Shown one piece after another: positions 31,446 through 40,262 of a DNA stretch of 64,000 bases. The stretch is from Streptomyces flavofungini (GTDB taxonomy: Bacteria; Actinomycetota; Actinomycetes; Streptomycetales; Streptomycetaceae), in contig NZ_BMVR01000002.1 of the NCBI RefSeq assembly GCF_014650815.1, positions 124,001 to 188,000 of the forward strand, read 5' to 3'. The translations under genes and the position numbers were made by a program. The notes beneath the pieces are model-generated. The model saw nothing but the letters and a program-made list of their open reading frames with translations, did no database searches and was not told the origin of the DNA. Within the stretch, counting starts at the first letter, position 1, and the number at the start of each line of letters is the position of its first letter.

Positions 31446-32213
31446 ATGAGCCGTACGCAGCCGACGACGCCGCCCGTGCCCCCCGCAGGCCCCTCGGCGG
31501 GGGCTGCCTCCGGGCCGACCTCGGGGGCCGCCGCCGCGCCCTCCGCCGAAGCCGCCTCCGCACCCGTCGCCGTATCCGCCGCGCAGGCCCGCGCCGACGC
31601 CAATCGCCGCCGCATCCTGGACGTCGCCTTCGCCGAGCTGACCCGGGACCCGGACGCGTCCATGGACCAGATCGCGCGCGCCGCCGGTGTCGTACGCCGC
31701 ACCGTGTACGGCCACTTCCCGAGCCGCGACGCCCTCGTCACCGCGATCCTCGACGAGGCCGTCGCGGCCGTCAGCGCCGCGCACGCCGCCGGGTACGAGG
31801 GCGTCGACGACCCGCCGCGCGCCGTCGCCAGCGCGATGCTCGCCGTCTGGCACGTCACCGACCGCTACCGGCTGCTGATCTCCCTGGCCCAGCGCGCCAT
31901 CGCCATGGAAGGCATCCGCGAACGCCTCGCCCCCGTGCACGAGCGCGGCACCGCGATGCTGCAACGGGGCCTGGACGAGGGCCGGTTCGTCTCACCGATG
32001 CCCGCGAGCGCCCTCGCCTACGTCGTCGAGAACATCATGTTCGCCCTCATGGAGGCGGTGAACGACGGCCTCATGGAGCCGGAAGCGGCCGGTCGGGCAG
32101 CGGCGGTCACGTTCCTGTGCGCGGGAGGAGTTCCCTCGACGGAGGCGGAGGCGCTGGTGGCCGAGGTGGCCGCCGAGCGGGCGTCGACCTCGACGTCGGA
32201 GCAGGGCTCCTGA
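31446..32213 (+). CDS. TetR-family repressor of the divergent MFS pump
   Basis: 255 residues. A Pro/Ala/Ser-rich tail of about 50 residues precedes the HTH (ANRRRILDVAFAELTRDPDA, ARAAGVVRRTVYGHFPSRDA). The C-terminal ligand domain is helical (LISLAQRAIAMEGIRERLAP). ATG at 31446 lacks a strong ribosome binding site, so translation may be weak or the mRNA nearly leaderless. The three palindromic operators upstream make autoregulation and control of the pump very likely. Stop lies 25 bp before the convergent WYL-regulator stop. Confidence 0.9.
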   Translation: MSRTQPTTPPVPPAGPSAGAASGPTSGAAAAPSAEAASAPVAVSAAQARADANRRRILDVAFAELTRDPDASMDQIARAAGVVRRTVYGHFPSRDALVTAILDEAVAAVSAAHAAGYEGVDDPPRAVASAMLAVWHVTDRYRLLISLAQRAIAMEGIRERLAPVHERGTAMLQRGLDEGRFVSPMPASALAYVVENIMFALMEAVNDGLMEPEAAGRAAAVTFLCAGGVPSTEAEALVAEVAAERASTSTSEQGS

Positions 32214-32238
32214 CTTCCCCACCCACCCCTCGCCGAAG

Positions 32239-32997
32239 TTAGACCTCCTTACCGGGGACAGTCTCGGTGGGCGGGTTGGACCCGGCGCCGAAGGAACGGG
32301 AGACCAGGAGCGCCGGGTCGGGCGCGTCGACGACTTCCACCGGATGCCCCAAGGGCCGCAGACCGCCGACCGCGTCAGCCCGGAACGCTCGCCATCGCCC
32401 CTCCGTCACGTCCCGGGCGACGAAGTACCACCGGCGTTCGGCGTGGACGAGGCGGTACGGGTCGACGTCCCGGACCGTGCCCCTCCCCTCCCAGTCGACG
32501 TACGAGAGGCGGACGCGCACGCCCTCGCGGCACGCGGCGGCCAGCTCAAGGAGCAGGCCCGGCATGGCATGCGGCTCTTCGGCCCGGGCGGCGGCTACGA
32601 AGGCGGCGTCCCGTTCGTCCAGCCGGTCGATGATCCGGCGCGGCAGCACCTGCCGCAGTTTCAGCAGCGCGGACAACGCGGCCCGCTCACCGCCGAGGGC
32701 GCCTCCGAGCGCGGCTTCGCACAGGCCGACAGCCACGGCGAACGCTTCTTCGTCATCGAGTATCAGCGGTGGCACCGTGGATCCGGCGCGGAGGCGGTAG
32801 CCGCCCCATGGCCCCGGGTCCGACTCGATGGCGTACCCGAGGTCCCGGAGCTTGGCGATGTCCCGCCGCACGGTGCGCTCAGTGACGTCGATGCGGTCGG
32901 CAAGTTCGGCGTTGGTCCACGATGGCTGGGCGGCCAGCAAGGAGACCAGTCGCAGGAGACGTGCGGATGTGCTGATCACGTTGCGAGTTTTCCCCAT
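32239..32997 (-). CDS. WYL-domain transcriptional regulator (DeoR/YafY-like)
   Basis: 252 residues. The N-terminal winged HTH is SARLLRLVSLLAAQPSWTNA with ELADRIDVTERTVRRDIAKL. The WYL-type ligand domain at about 130-215 includes VRLSYVDWEGRGTVRDVDPY and RRWYFVARDVTEGRW. Such proteins often respond to nucleic-acid fragments or nucleotides and regulate defence or stress loci. I chose the ATG at 32997 (MGKTRNVIST). The ribosome binding site is poor, and further upstream codons would add 50 unlikely residues. It borders a NACHT/WhiJ-like accessory region, so a link to that island is possible but unproven. Confidence 0.86.
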   Translation of the reverse strand: MGKTRNVISTSARLLRLVSLLAAQPSWTNAELADRIDVTERTVRRDIAKLRDLGYAIESDPGPWGGYRLRAGSTVPPLILDDEEAFAVAVGLCEAALGGALGGERAALSALLKLRQVLPRRIIDRLDERDAAFVAAARAEEPHAMPGLLLELAAACREGVRVRLSYVDWEGRGTVRDVDPYRLVHAERRWYFVARDVTEGRWRAFRADAVGGLRPLGHPVEVVDAPDPALLVSRSFGAGSNPPTETVPGKEV

Positions 32998-33040
32998 GAC
33001 CCGGACGGAAGGTGTCCTGGTCTTGGCGTGGGGGCGTTGT

Positions 33041-33478
33041 TCATGTTGACGTGGGGCGGGGGAGCTTGGCGCGGACGGTCTTGCCGTGGCCCGCGCGCAG
33101 GAACCAGCCGAATTCGTCGGTGAGTTGGCGTACGACGAGGAGGCCACGGCCGCCCTCGCCGGGGGCGACGGCCCCGCCCTCGAACCCGGGGAACGTGCGG
33201 CCCGGGTCCGATACGTCGACGATCAGCTCGTCCTCGTCGGTGAGGGCGAGCCGCAGCCACAGGTGGCGGCCGGTCGCCTTGCCGTGCCGGGCGGCGTTGG
33301 CGACGAGCTCGGAGACGACGAGGACGGCGTCGTCGAGGTCCCCGGCCCAGTGCCAGGCGGTCAGCCGACACCGCGAGTGCTGCCGGGCGAGACGGGCGGA
33401 GGCGGGGGTCATGGGGTAACTGGAGAACCAGTTCCGGGTGGGGAGGGGAGTGTGGGGCGGAGCCACGGGATTGGTCAT
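33041..33478 (-). CDS. Anti-sigma-factor-like ATP-binding protein (HATPase)
   Basis: 145 residues of the RsbW/SpoIIAB-like GHKL type. N-box: VVSELVANAARHG (about residue 60). G1-box: DVSDPGRTFPGF. G2-type box: GGRGLLVVRQLTDEFGW. In Streptomyces such short ATPases are often paired with an XRE protein and a DUF397 protein (the WhiJ/AbaA-like sets). Here they are divergent, with 176 bp between them. ATG at 33478 (MTNPVAPPHT) was chosen; longer forms are Cys/Arg-rich and unlikely. It may control a sigma factor or partner regulator by phosphorylation or sequestration. Confidence 0.85.
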   Translation of the reverse strand: MTNPVAPPHTPLPTRNWFSSYPMTPASARLARQHSRCRLTAWHWAGDLDDAVLVVSELVANAARHGKATGRHLWLRLALTDEDELIVDVSDPGRTFPGFEGGAVAPGEGGRGLLVVRQLTDEFGWFLRAGHGKTVRAKLPRPTST

Positions 33479-33654
33479 GTGATGACGGTTGCGGGCTTGC
33501 CCGTTCGGTCGCAATCGAAAGTCCGCTGAATATCCAGCAGGGGAACATTGGACTATGCCCGGATATGCGCAAGCCGCTGCGGAGGTGCAGCAGCGACTGC
33601 CACACTCGACGCACGGCAACCGCCGTTGCACACAGCGCGACGAAGGCGAGTGGC

Positions 33655-34536
33655 ATGGCAGCGAAGCGTGGGCGCACCAGTCAGCGCCTGGAACTGGGCC
33701 TACAGCTGAGGCAGTTGCGTGAATCCTGCGGGCAGAGCGAGAGCGGTGGCGGCCTCACCCGGAAGCAGGCGGTCCAAGGGCTGAAGATCTCCGAGACCTC
33801 GCTGCAACGGATCGAGACCGGCGCCCTCAACTTCCGGAACGTCGGTGACTTGCGCAGGCTGCTGACCAAGTACGGCGTCACGGACGAGGAGATCGTCAGC
33901 TCCTTCCTCAACCTCAACCGGGAGTCGTCGACGCAGGATTGGCTCACGCAGTACCGTGGACCCTTGCCGCCCGAGCTGCCCAGCTTCGTCGGGCTGGAAC
34001 CCGAGGCGCGCAGCATGATGGCGTACCACCCGACACTGGTGTACGGCCTCCTCCAGACGGCGCCCTACACGAAGGCGCTGCACGAGGTCCAGAAGCCGGT
34101 TGAGGAAACGACGTCGGAAAGCATCCGCAGCAGCGTGGAACTACGCATGCGGCGACAGGAAGTCCTCACCCGGGAGAACCCGGTCAAGCTGCACGTCATC
34201 CTCGGCGAGGCCGCCCTGCGGTACCCCGTCGGAGGCCCGGACGTGATGCGCGAACAGTACGCACGGCTCCTGGAACGCTCGGAGTTGGAGCACGTGACGC
34301 TCCAAGTGCTGCCCTTCCGCTGGGGATACCGTGCCACCAACGACTTCGCGATCCTCGACCTGGGTGACCGGTTCCCACCGCGAGTCCAGATCGACAGCGC
34401 CTGGAACGCTGTGTCCACCTCGGACCGGCCCCGCGAAGTCGCCCGCTTCACACGCCGGTTCAACGCTCTGGTGGCCTCAGCCCTGCCACCCGAGGACACC
34501 CCCAAGTTCCTGCACCAACTAGAGCGAAAGCTGTGA
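33655..34536 (+). CDS. XRE-family regulator with DUF5753 domain (WhiJ-like)
   Basis: 293 residues. The helix-turn-helix lies at about residues 10-65 (LELGLQLRQLRESCG, LKISETSLQRIETG). The DUF5753 portion (about 95-285) includes GLEPEARSMMAYHPTLVYGL, QVLPFRWGYRATNDF and VARFTRRFNALV. ATG at 33655 is preceded by GAAGGCGAG. It is followed after 4 bp by a DUF397 gene, the standard operon in Streptomyces, where the pair behaves like WhiJ and its small partner in controlling development or antibiotic production. DNA target not visible, although the 176-bp divergent gap is the obvious place. Confidence 0.9.
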   Translation: MAAKRGRTSQRLELGLQLRQLRESCGQSESGGGLTRKQAVQGLKISETSLQRIETGALNFRNVGDLRRLLTKYGVTDEEIVSSFLNLNRESSTQDWLTQYRGPLPPELPSFVGLEPEARSMMAYHPTLVYGLLQTAPYTKALHEVQKPVEETTSESIRSSVELRMRRQEVLTRENPVKLHVILGEAALRYPVGGPDVMREQYARLLERSELEHVTLQVLPFRWGYRATNDFAILDLGDRFPPRVQIDSAWNAVSTSDRPREVARFTRRFNALVASALPPEDTPKFLHQLERKL

Positions 34537-34540
34537 CCCC

Positions 34541-34759
34541 ATGAACGCACGTTTCAACGCACCCGACCTCGCCCCCGCAGCGGCCTGGTTCAAGTCGTCG
34601 TACAGCGATGGCGTCCCCAGCAACTGCCTTGAGGTCGCCGACCTCACCCCCCACCCCGCCGGAGGCAACCGCGTAGGCATACGCGACTCCAAGAACCCCG
34701 ACGGCCCCGCCCTCCTCCTCGGACTCCCCGCCTGGCAGGCGTTCCTGACCGGGCTCTGA
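34541..34759 (+). CDS. DUF397 small protein
   Basis: 72 residues with the family hallmark WFKSSYSDGVPSNCLEVAD and the second half VGIRDSKNPDGPALLLG, matching DUF397 proteins related to the WhiJ-partner peptides. It starts 4 bp after the XRE stop. DUF397 proteins probably bind or antagonise the adjacent XRE regulator. Stop lies 7 bp from the convergent NACHT gene end. Confidence 0.93.
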   Translation: MNARFNAPDLAPAAAWFKSSYSDGVPSNCLEVADLTPHPAGGNRVGIRDSKNPDGPALLLGLPAWQAFLTGL

Positions 34760-34766
34760 GGCCACC

Positions 34767-37172
34767 TCACCGGGGATTCCGCGCCAGCCACTCCCGCAGC
34801 TCCCGGTGCCGGAACTCGTACTCGCCGCCTACCACGCGGAGCAGCCCCGCGTGGTAGGCCCAGGCCAGAAACGCGCCGGGACGGGGCGGCACCCGGCCAA
34901 GAACCGCACCGCCTAGGGCCGACGCACCGCGCGCCATGCTGCTGCCGAGTTCGGCGGCACTGAAGGCGACGACAAGGAAAACGGCTCCGGCGAAACCGAT
35001 CATCGCTTCGTATCCCCTGCCGAGAAGGAGCGCGATGCAGAGCACGGGCAGGTTCGACGTCTGTGCGGCCTGTCGCCAGAGGCGACCGACGACGTCCGCG
35101 CGGGGCTCGCTGCCCGGGCCGAGGAAGACGCAGCCGAGGATGTAGAAGAGCAGGACGCCCACGGTGGCGCCGCTCTTGAAACCGTCGTCCGGTGCCGGGA
35201 TGTCGTGCGCCATACCGATCACGGTGGCCACGCCCCCGCCGACCAGGGCGAAGCCGGGTAGGGCGCGGGCGCGCCACAGCAGGAGGGCGACGAGGGCGAG
35301 CGCGCCCGCGCAGGCGAGGGCGAGCACGGGGTCGTACGCCATGGCGACCCAGGCGACGGGCCCGGCGACGAGGGGCACCGCCACGCAGGCGACGAGCCCG
35401 CGCCGGTCGCGGTGGGTGACGAAGGGGGTGCCCACGAGGTAGGCCAGGCCCACGCACTGGGCGATGAGGACCCCCACCGCGTACCAGACTTCCTGCGGCA
35501 CGGCGGCGTACGCGTCGCTGAAGGGGGCCATGGCGCCAAGAGCGAAAGCTGCCAGGGCCAGGGCCACCGAACCCGCGCTGGAGACGGCGGACCACAGGGC
35601 GCGGCGCGACCGTTCCGGCCACCGGGACCGCGACTGGCGCACGCGCTCCGACGACCCCACGGGGGTGCGCTCGCACAACGTGGCCGACTGCGTGTGGGCG
35701 GCGCCCAACGCGACGAGCCCCGCGAACAGCAGGGACTGCGCAAGCCCTTCGCGGTGGACCCACCACGCCTCGGGTACGAGCCCGCGCACCAGGTCGGGCA
35801 CGACGTACAGCGCGACGGCGGTGACGGCACCGACCGTCAGCATCGACGCGGCACGGGTCACGTAGGGCCCCACGACCCGCCCGTGCGTGGCGCCCCCGCG
35901 CTCCTCGGCCTCGGCCATGCGCCTCAGCCACCGGTGGACCCGCCGGGGCGCGTACTCGCGCTGCCGCGCCCACACGGTCCGGTCCCCGGTCAGGCTCCCC
36001 CGCGCCCACCGCACCGCCGCGTTGGCGGAGCGGGTGGCGGCCGGGACGTACCGGGCGAGCAGCTGCTCACGGATCTGGTCGGCCGAAGCACCGTCGACGG
36101 GCGGCGCCACATCGGCGGACTCCCCGTACACGGCGAGCGCGAGCCCCAAATAGAACGGCGAACTGAGGGCCTCGGCGACGGCCCCGCCCGCGCCTCCGTC
36201 CCGCATGGCGTCGACGACGGCGTCCATCGGAGAGGGCCGCCCGTCGGACCGGAGAGCGACATACCGCCGCGCCTGCTCGGCGTCGACGCCGCCGACGCGC
36301 AGCAGCGTGGCCTCACGGAGCCATGTGTGCAGGCCGGACAGCTCCGCGTACCGCTGCTCGCGGCAGGTCAGGACGAGGGGCGCGCTGCCGCCGGCGGCCT
36401 GGTAGGCGTTGAGTTCGCCGAGGGCCTGGCAGGCCCGCTCCGGCTCCTCGCCCTCGGGATCCATCTCGTCGAGCCCGTCCAGTACGGGAACGACGAGCCG
36501 CCGCGCGACGAGATCCCCGGCGACAGCCACCGGCACCTCGTACGCCTTGACGAGACTGTCCTTGAGCCAGTGCTCGAACCCGCCGACGGTGCGACGCCCG
36601 CCCCACCACCGGCGCCGGGTCCGCGCCGGAGGCAGATCCCGGACGGCGAGCCGCACGGGCACCGCGTCCTCGGCTCCGCGCACGCCGAGCAACCGCACCA
36701 CGAGGTGCACGGCGAACACGGTCTTCCCGGCCCCCGGCTCCCCGATCACGACAAGCCGCCCGGGCTCCGCGCAGTACCACCCGGCCACATCGGACAACCG
36801 CTGCCGCCCGGACGGCTCGGCACCGCCCTGACGTGGGGTCACGTCCACCGGCAGGTCGATGAGGTGCGCGCCGGTGCCGAGCATGTGAGTGCGCTCGGCG
36901 ACCTCCACGTCCTGGACGGCGTGGGCGAGTTGGGCGAGCGCGGCCGCGCGGGCGTCGGTCGCCTGCTGGAGGCGGAGCGCGCGGAGACTGACGGCGGCGC
37001 CGACGAGAATGCCGAGGACGCCGAGCGGCAGTCCAAGCACCCCGGCCATGTCCTGCGGTTCGAGCGCGTTGTGCCGCAGGGTCACGGCCGCCCAGCCGCA
37101 CCCCGCGAGCAACAGCGCGGCCCCGCCCCCGAACAACCACCGCAGGCCGCTGTCCCGCCTCCCCGCATTCAT
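34767..37172 (-). CDS. Membrane-anchored NACHT-domain NTPase
   Basis: 801 residues. Two N-terminal transmembrane helices (about 13-31 and 44-64). NACHT module: P-loop VVIGEPGAGKTVFA (144-151), Walker B VVPVLDGLDEM (about 225-235) and the CREQRY motif near 267. The C-terminal half has about ten hydrophobic segments, then a short cytoplasmic tail with YEFRHRELREWLARN. STAND NTPases of this type act as sensors and switches; several bacterial NACHT proteins block phage, while others regulate development. The ATG at 37172 has no strong ribosome binding site. It is beside the XRE/DUF397 pair and the hydrolase cassette, suggesting a conflict or signalling island. Confidence 0.85.
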   Translation of the reverse strand: MNAGRRDSGLRWLFGGGAALLLAGCGWAAVTLRHNALEPQDMAGVLGLPLGVLGILVGAAVSLRALRLQQATDARAAALAQLAHAVQDVEVAERTHMLGTGAHLIDLPVDVTPRQGGAEPSGRQRLSDVAGWYCAEPGRLVVIGEPGAGKTVFAVHLVVRLLGVRGAEDAVPVRLAVRDLPPARTRRRWWGGRRTVGGFEHWLKDSLVKAYEVPVAVAGDLVARRLVVPVLDGLDEMDPEGEEPERACQALGELNAYQAAGGSAPLVLTCREQRYAELSGLHTWLREATLLRVGGVDAEQARRYVALRSDGRPSPMDAVVDAMRDGGAGGAVAEALSSPFYLGLALAVYGESADVAPPVDGASADQIREQLLARYVPAATRSANAAVRWARGSLTGDRTVWARQREYAPRRVHRWLRRMAEAEERGGATHGRVVGPYVTRAASMLTVGAVTAVALYVVPDLVRGLVPEAWWVHREGLAQSLLFAGLVALGAAHTQSATLCERTPVGSSERVRQSRSRWPERSRRALWSAVSSAGSVALALAAFALGAMAPFSDAYAAVPQEVWYAVGVLIAQCVGLAYLVGTPFVTHRDRRGLVACVAVPLVAGPVAWVAMAYDPVLALACAGALALVALLLWRARALPGFALVGGGVATVIGMAHDIPAPDDGFKSGATVGVLLFYILGCVFLGPGSEPRADVVGRLWRQAAQTSNLPVLCIALLLGRGYEAMIGFAGAVFLVVAFSAAELGSSMARGASALGGAVLGRVPPRPGAFLAWAYHAGLLRVVGGEYEFRHRELREWLARNPR

Positions 37173-37385
37173 GGCTCAAAGCATGCCGAGCACCCGCTCG
37201 CGAAACCACCTCGCCGCGTCGAGCAGCCACCAACGGCCGCCGAACGCGCGTGCGCGGAAACCGTAAGTGACCGAAACCCAGCAGCCGTTCACACGGACGC
37301 CGTACCGTACGCGTTGATCACCGATACGTTGCGGTGGCACATGCACACCGCTTGTCGGCGCGACACAGGAACGGGGAGGACACGC

Positions 37386-37829
37386 GTGGCGTGGGAGGAG
37401 TGGGAGCAGCTCAAAGCCGAGGCCGCCGAGCAGCACACCGCACGAATGCAACTGAACCAGACGGAGCCCGGCTCCGGGGTCGACACCGGAAGCCTGGTGT
37501 CGGACAAGAAGGCCTGGGCCAAGGCGGGCCACGACATCGGCTCGTTGCGCGAGGGCATCGGCAAGGCGCTCGATCAGCTCTCCGACGGCCAGAACGGCCT
37601 GGGAGCGGACAGCGGCTGCCGGACGGCGGGCGCCCAGAAGGAGGTCCACGCCTCCTGGGAGCGCTACGTGAAGGCCGTGAACCGCCGTTGCGGAGCGCTC
37701 GCGGGGCTCCTTGAGAAGGCCGGCAACGAGCAGTTGAGGACCGACGATTCGGTCAGGGCCGCGATCGGCAACCTGAAGATCGCGTACGGGGACACGCCCG
37801 CGATCGGCGGACAGGGCAAGGGACGGTAG
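37386..37829 (+). CDS. Small helical protein, WXG100/ESX-substrate-like
   Basis: 147 residues, mostly alpha-helical, beginning VAWEEWEQLKAEAAEQH. Later helices include KKAWAKAGHDIGSLREGIGK and VHASWERYVKAVNRRC. This is the style of the WXG100-type small partner found before DUF1023 hydrolases, although I could not name a family securely. GTG start at 37386 follows GGGGAGGA closely. The next gene begins 9 bp after its stop, so they are one operon. Export by an ESX-like system is possible but no secretion ATPase is present here. Confidence 0.72.
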   Translation: MAWEEWEQLKAEAAEQHTARMQLNQTEPGSGVDTGSLVSDKKAWAKAGHDIGSLREGIGKALDQLSDGQNGLGADSGCRTAGAQKEVHASWERYVKAVNRRCGALAGLLEKAGNEQLRTDDSVRAAIGNLKIAYGDTPAIGGQGKGR

Positions 37830-37838
37830 TCGGGCGTC

Positions 37839-39656
37839 ATGGATCTTGCGACACTCAAGGCCCTGAAACCGAACGAGTACGCGGAGGCGGCCAACGGATA
37901 CCGCCGCACGTCGGACATGGCGCGCGCGGCTCACGACCGCGTCGGGACGCAGATCGCCGCGGCCATGCGGAAGTCGTTGAAGGGCGAGGCCGCGTCGGCG
38001 GCGATCAAGCAACTGGCGGAGCTGGGGAAGAACTTCCACTACGTCCAGACCGAGTGCGGTCTCGTCGGTTCGGCCCTCGACGCGTTCTCGTACGAGATGG
38101 AAGCGGCCAAGAAGAAGCTCGACGCGGCCCTCGCCGACGCCAAGGCCGCCGGGCTCACCGTGCACGCCGACGGCTCGGTCGGCTATCCGCCGGGCGGCGA
38201 GAAGGGCAAGGACGGCAGGACCCCGGACGGCGGCACGGCCACCGGCCTGACCGACGACACCGCCTCCGCCGTCGGCCGCCAGGCGGCCGGGTTCGACCCC
38301 AACCCCAAGGCCCGCCTCGCCCAGGACTGCGCGGACCGGATCGCCGCGGCCCTCAAGGAAGCGACGGAGGCCGACACGAAGTGGGCCCCGAAGCTGCGTG
38401 CGCTGAAGGCCGACGACGACTTGACGGTCAGCGACCGTGACTGGGCTGACGTCTCCTCGGACACCAAGGGGGTGAACGCGGCGGGCAAGGAGTACCTCGA
38501 CTCACTGCCGCAACCGCCCAAGAACGGCGACCCGAAGGCCAACGCGGAGTGGTGGAAGGGCCTCGACGCCGACGAACGATCGGCGTGGACCGCCATGCGC
38601 CCGGACTCCGTCGGCAGCCTGGACGGCCTGCCCTCCACCGTCCGTGACGAGGCGAACCGGATGGTCCTCGCCGAGGCCCGCGGGACCGCGCAGGTCGAGT
38701 ACGACACCTGGCTGAAGAAGCATCCGGAGCCCGCGCGCTACACGGAATTCACCAACCCCCAGACCGGGGAGGTGAACAGAAAGGTCGAGAACCCGGAGTG
38801 GTGGAAGTGGGAAAAGGCACGCAGGGACGCCCACAAGTCCATCGACGGGATGGAGCTGATTCAGAAGCGCTTCGACTCAGCCGGTACAACGAGGACTCCC
38901 CCGGCGTACTTGCTGGGATTCAGCACCGAGGGTGACGGCCGCGCGATCATCGCCAACGGAAACCCGGACACGGCGGATCACCAGTCTGTCTACGTGCCGG
39001 GGACGAAAGCATCACTCCCGAACATCGAGGGTGACATCAACCGCGCGGTCAAGGTATGGAACGCGGCCGACGGCCTGGCCGGCGAGAAGTCCGTTTCCAC
39101 CATCACCTGGCTCGGATACGACGCTCCTGACACCGTCGGAAAGGACGCGCCCTTCGAGCACTACGCGTACGACGGAGCCCCGGCGTTCAACCAGTTCCTG
39201 GACGGCCTCGAGGCAGCCCACACGGGCGATTCGGAACCCCACCGCAGCGTGATCGGCCATTCCTACGGATCAACCCTTATCGGCGCGGCGGCCGAGACCG
39301 GGGATCTCAACGCCGACGATGTCGTCTTCGCGGGCAGCCCCGGCGTCAAGGTGTCGGGCGCCGACGAGCTGGACGTCCCCAAGGGGCACGTGTGGAACGA
39401 GGAAGCAAAGGGGGATGTGGTCCCCGACCTAGGCCGCTATGGACACGGCGGGGACATGTTCATCATTCCGAGCGACCCGGGATTCGGTGCCAACCAAATG
39501 GCCACGGATACCGAAGGCCACAGCGGTTACTGGGACGAGGAATCAGTAAGTCTGCTGAATCAGGCCCGAGTGGTCGCGGGGAGAGACGACGAGGTCAAAT
39601 TGGAGCCACCGCCGTCCAATCCATTGACGAGCGAAGAAGTTGAGCGTTCGAAGTAG
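37839..39656 (+). CDS. Alpha/beta hydrolase (DUF1023-like) with N-terminal helical domain
   Basis: 605 residues. Residues 1-130 form a helical domain of the WXG/LXG style (LKPNEYAEAANGYRRTSDMA, VQTECGLVGSALDAFSYEME). About 200-300 is Lys/Ala/Asp-rich. The hydrolase core (about 340-560) has the nucleophile elbow VIGHSYGSTLIGAAA (Ser about 474), Asp in NEEAKGDVVPDLG, and His likely in ATDTEGHSGYWDE. The protein resembles DUF1023 hydrolases encoded with small WXG-like partners in actinobacteria; substrate unknown. Base composition becomes less GC-rich after about 38.8 kb, hinting at recent transfer. Confidence 0.83.
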   Translation: MDLATLKALKPNEYAEAANGYRRTSDMARAAHDRVGTQIAAAMRKSLKGEAASAAIKQLAELGKNFHYVQTECGLVGSALDAFSYEMEAAKKKLDAALADAKAAGLTVHADGSVGYPPGGEKGKDGRTPDGGTATGLTDDTASAVGRQAAGFDPNPKARLAQDCADRIAAALKEATEADTKWAPKLRALKADDDLTVSDRDWADVSSDTKGVNAAGKEYLDSLPQPPKNGDPKANAEWWKGLDADERSAWTAMRPDSVGSLDGLPSTVRDEANRMVLAEARGTAQVEYDTWLKKHPEPARYTEFTNPQTGEVNRKVENPEWWKWEKARRDAHKSIDGMELIQKRFDSAGTTRTPPAYLLGFSTEGDGRAIIANGNPDTADHQSVYVPGTKASLPNIEGDINRAVKVWNAADGLAGEKSVSTITWLGYDAPDTVGKDAPFEHYAYDGAPAFNQFLDGLEAAHTGDSEPHRSVIGHSYGSTLIGAAAETGDLNADDVVFAGSPGVKVSGADELDVPKGHVWNEEAKGDVVPDLGRYGHGGDMFIIPSDPGFGANQMATDTEGHSGYWDEESVSLLNQARVVAGRDDEVKLEPPPSNPLTSEEVERSK

Positions 39657-39668
39657 GAGAACCCAGGC

Positions 39669-40202
39669 ATGAGAATCACCATGCGAGCCTCCGTGCTCGC
39701 CGCGCCCCTTGCACTTGCGACCCTGACCGGATGTGGCATGAGCGACGACAAATCCGATGGCGTCCCGTCGGCGGGCACCAGCACCTCTCACGACGCCGTC
39801 GAAACGATGAAGAAGACGTCCAGCGGCATATACGACCTGATCGGCGTGAAGGGGAAGGCGTCCGACAACGACCCCGGAGTCACGGAATGCTCGGGGAAAG
39901 ACTCGAAGAAGTACTTCCGCATCTACCATCCGTGGAGCTTCTCCCCCGCCTCGGCGAGCGACCTCGCCGAAGCGATGGCGCGACTCAAGCGGGAACTGCC
40001 GAAGCACGGATGGAAGATCGTCGCATACGGGCCGAACACCAGTAAGAACAAGAGCGTCGAAATGACCGCCGACCACGACAAGAAGAAGGTCAGCGTCACC
40101 GTCGTCAATATGTCGAAGAGCGATCCGCCGATCCTGAGCCTCAACCTCGTGTCAGGCTGCTACCAAGTCCCGGACGGCCAGAAGGTCGACCTCTACCCCT
40201 GA
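39669..40202 (+). CDS. Putative secreted lipoprotein
   Basis: 177 residues with a signal peptide and lipobox LATLTGCGMS (lipidated Cys about residue 22). The mature part, rich in Lys/Ser/Asp, has two further cysteines (ECSGKDSKKY and VSGCYQVP) that could form one disulfide. Homologues of this type commonly follow DUF1023 hydrolase genes and may be immunity or accessory factors; that is inference. ATG at 39669, 12 bp after the hydrolase stop, with AGGAGA upstream. Noticeably richer in AT than its neighbours. Confidence 0.78.
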   Translation: MRITMRASVLAAPLALATLTGCGMSDDKSDGVPSAGTSTSHDAVETMKKTSSGIYDLIGVKGKASDNDPGVTECSGKDSKKYFRIYHPWSFSPASASDLAEAMARLKRELPKHGWKIVAYGPNTSKNKSVEMTADHDKKKVSVTVVNMSKSDPPILSLNLVSGCYQVPDGQKVDLYP

Positions 40203-40262
40203 TTCCCCGGCTGCCCGCAGGCCCCTCCGCCCTCCGCCGATGAGAGCCGGGCACCCGGGCCC

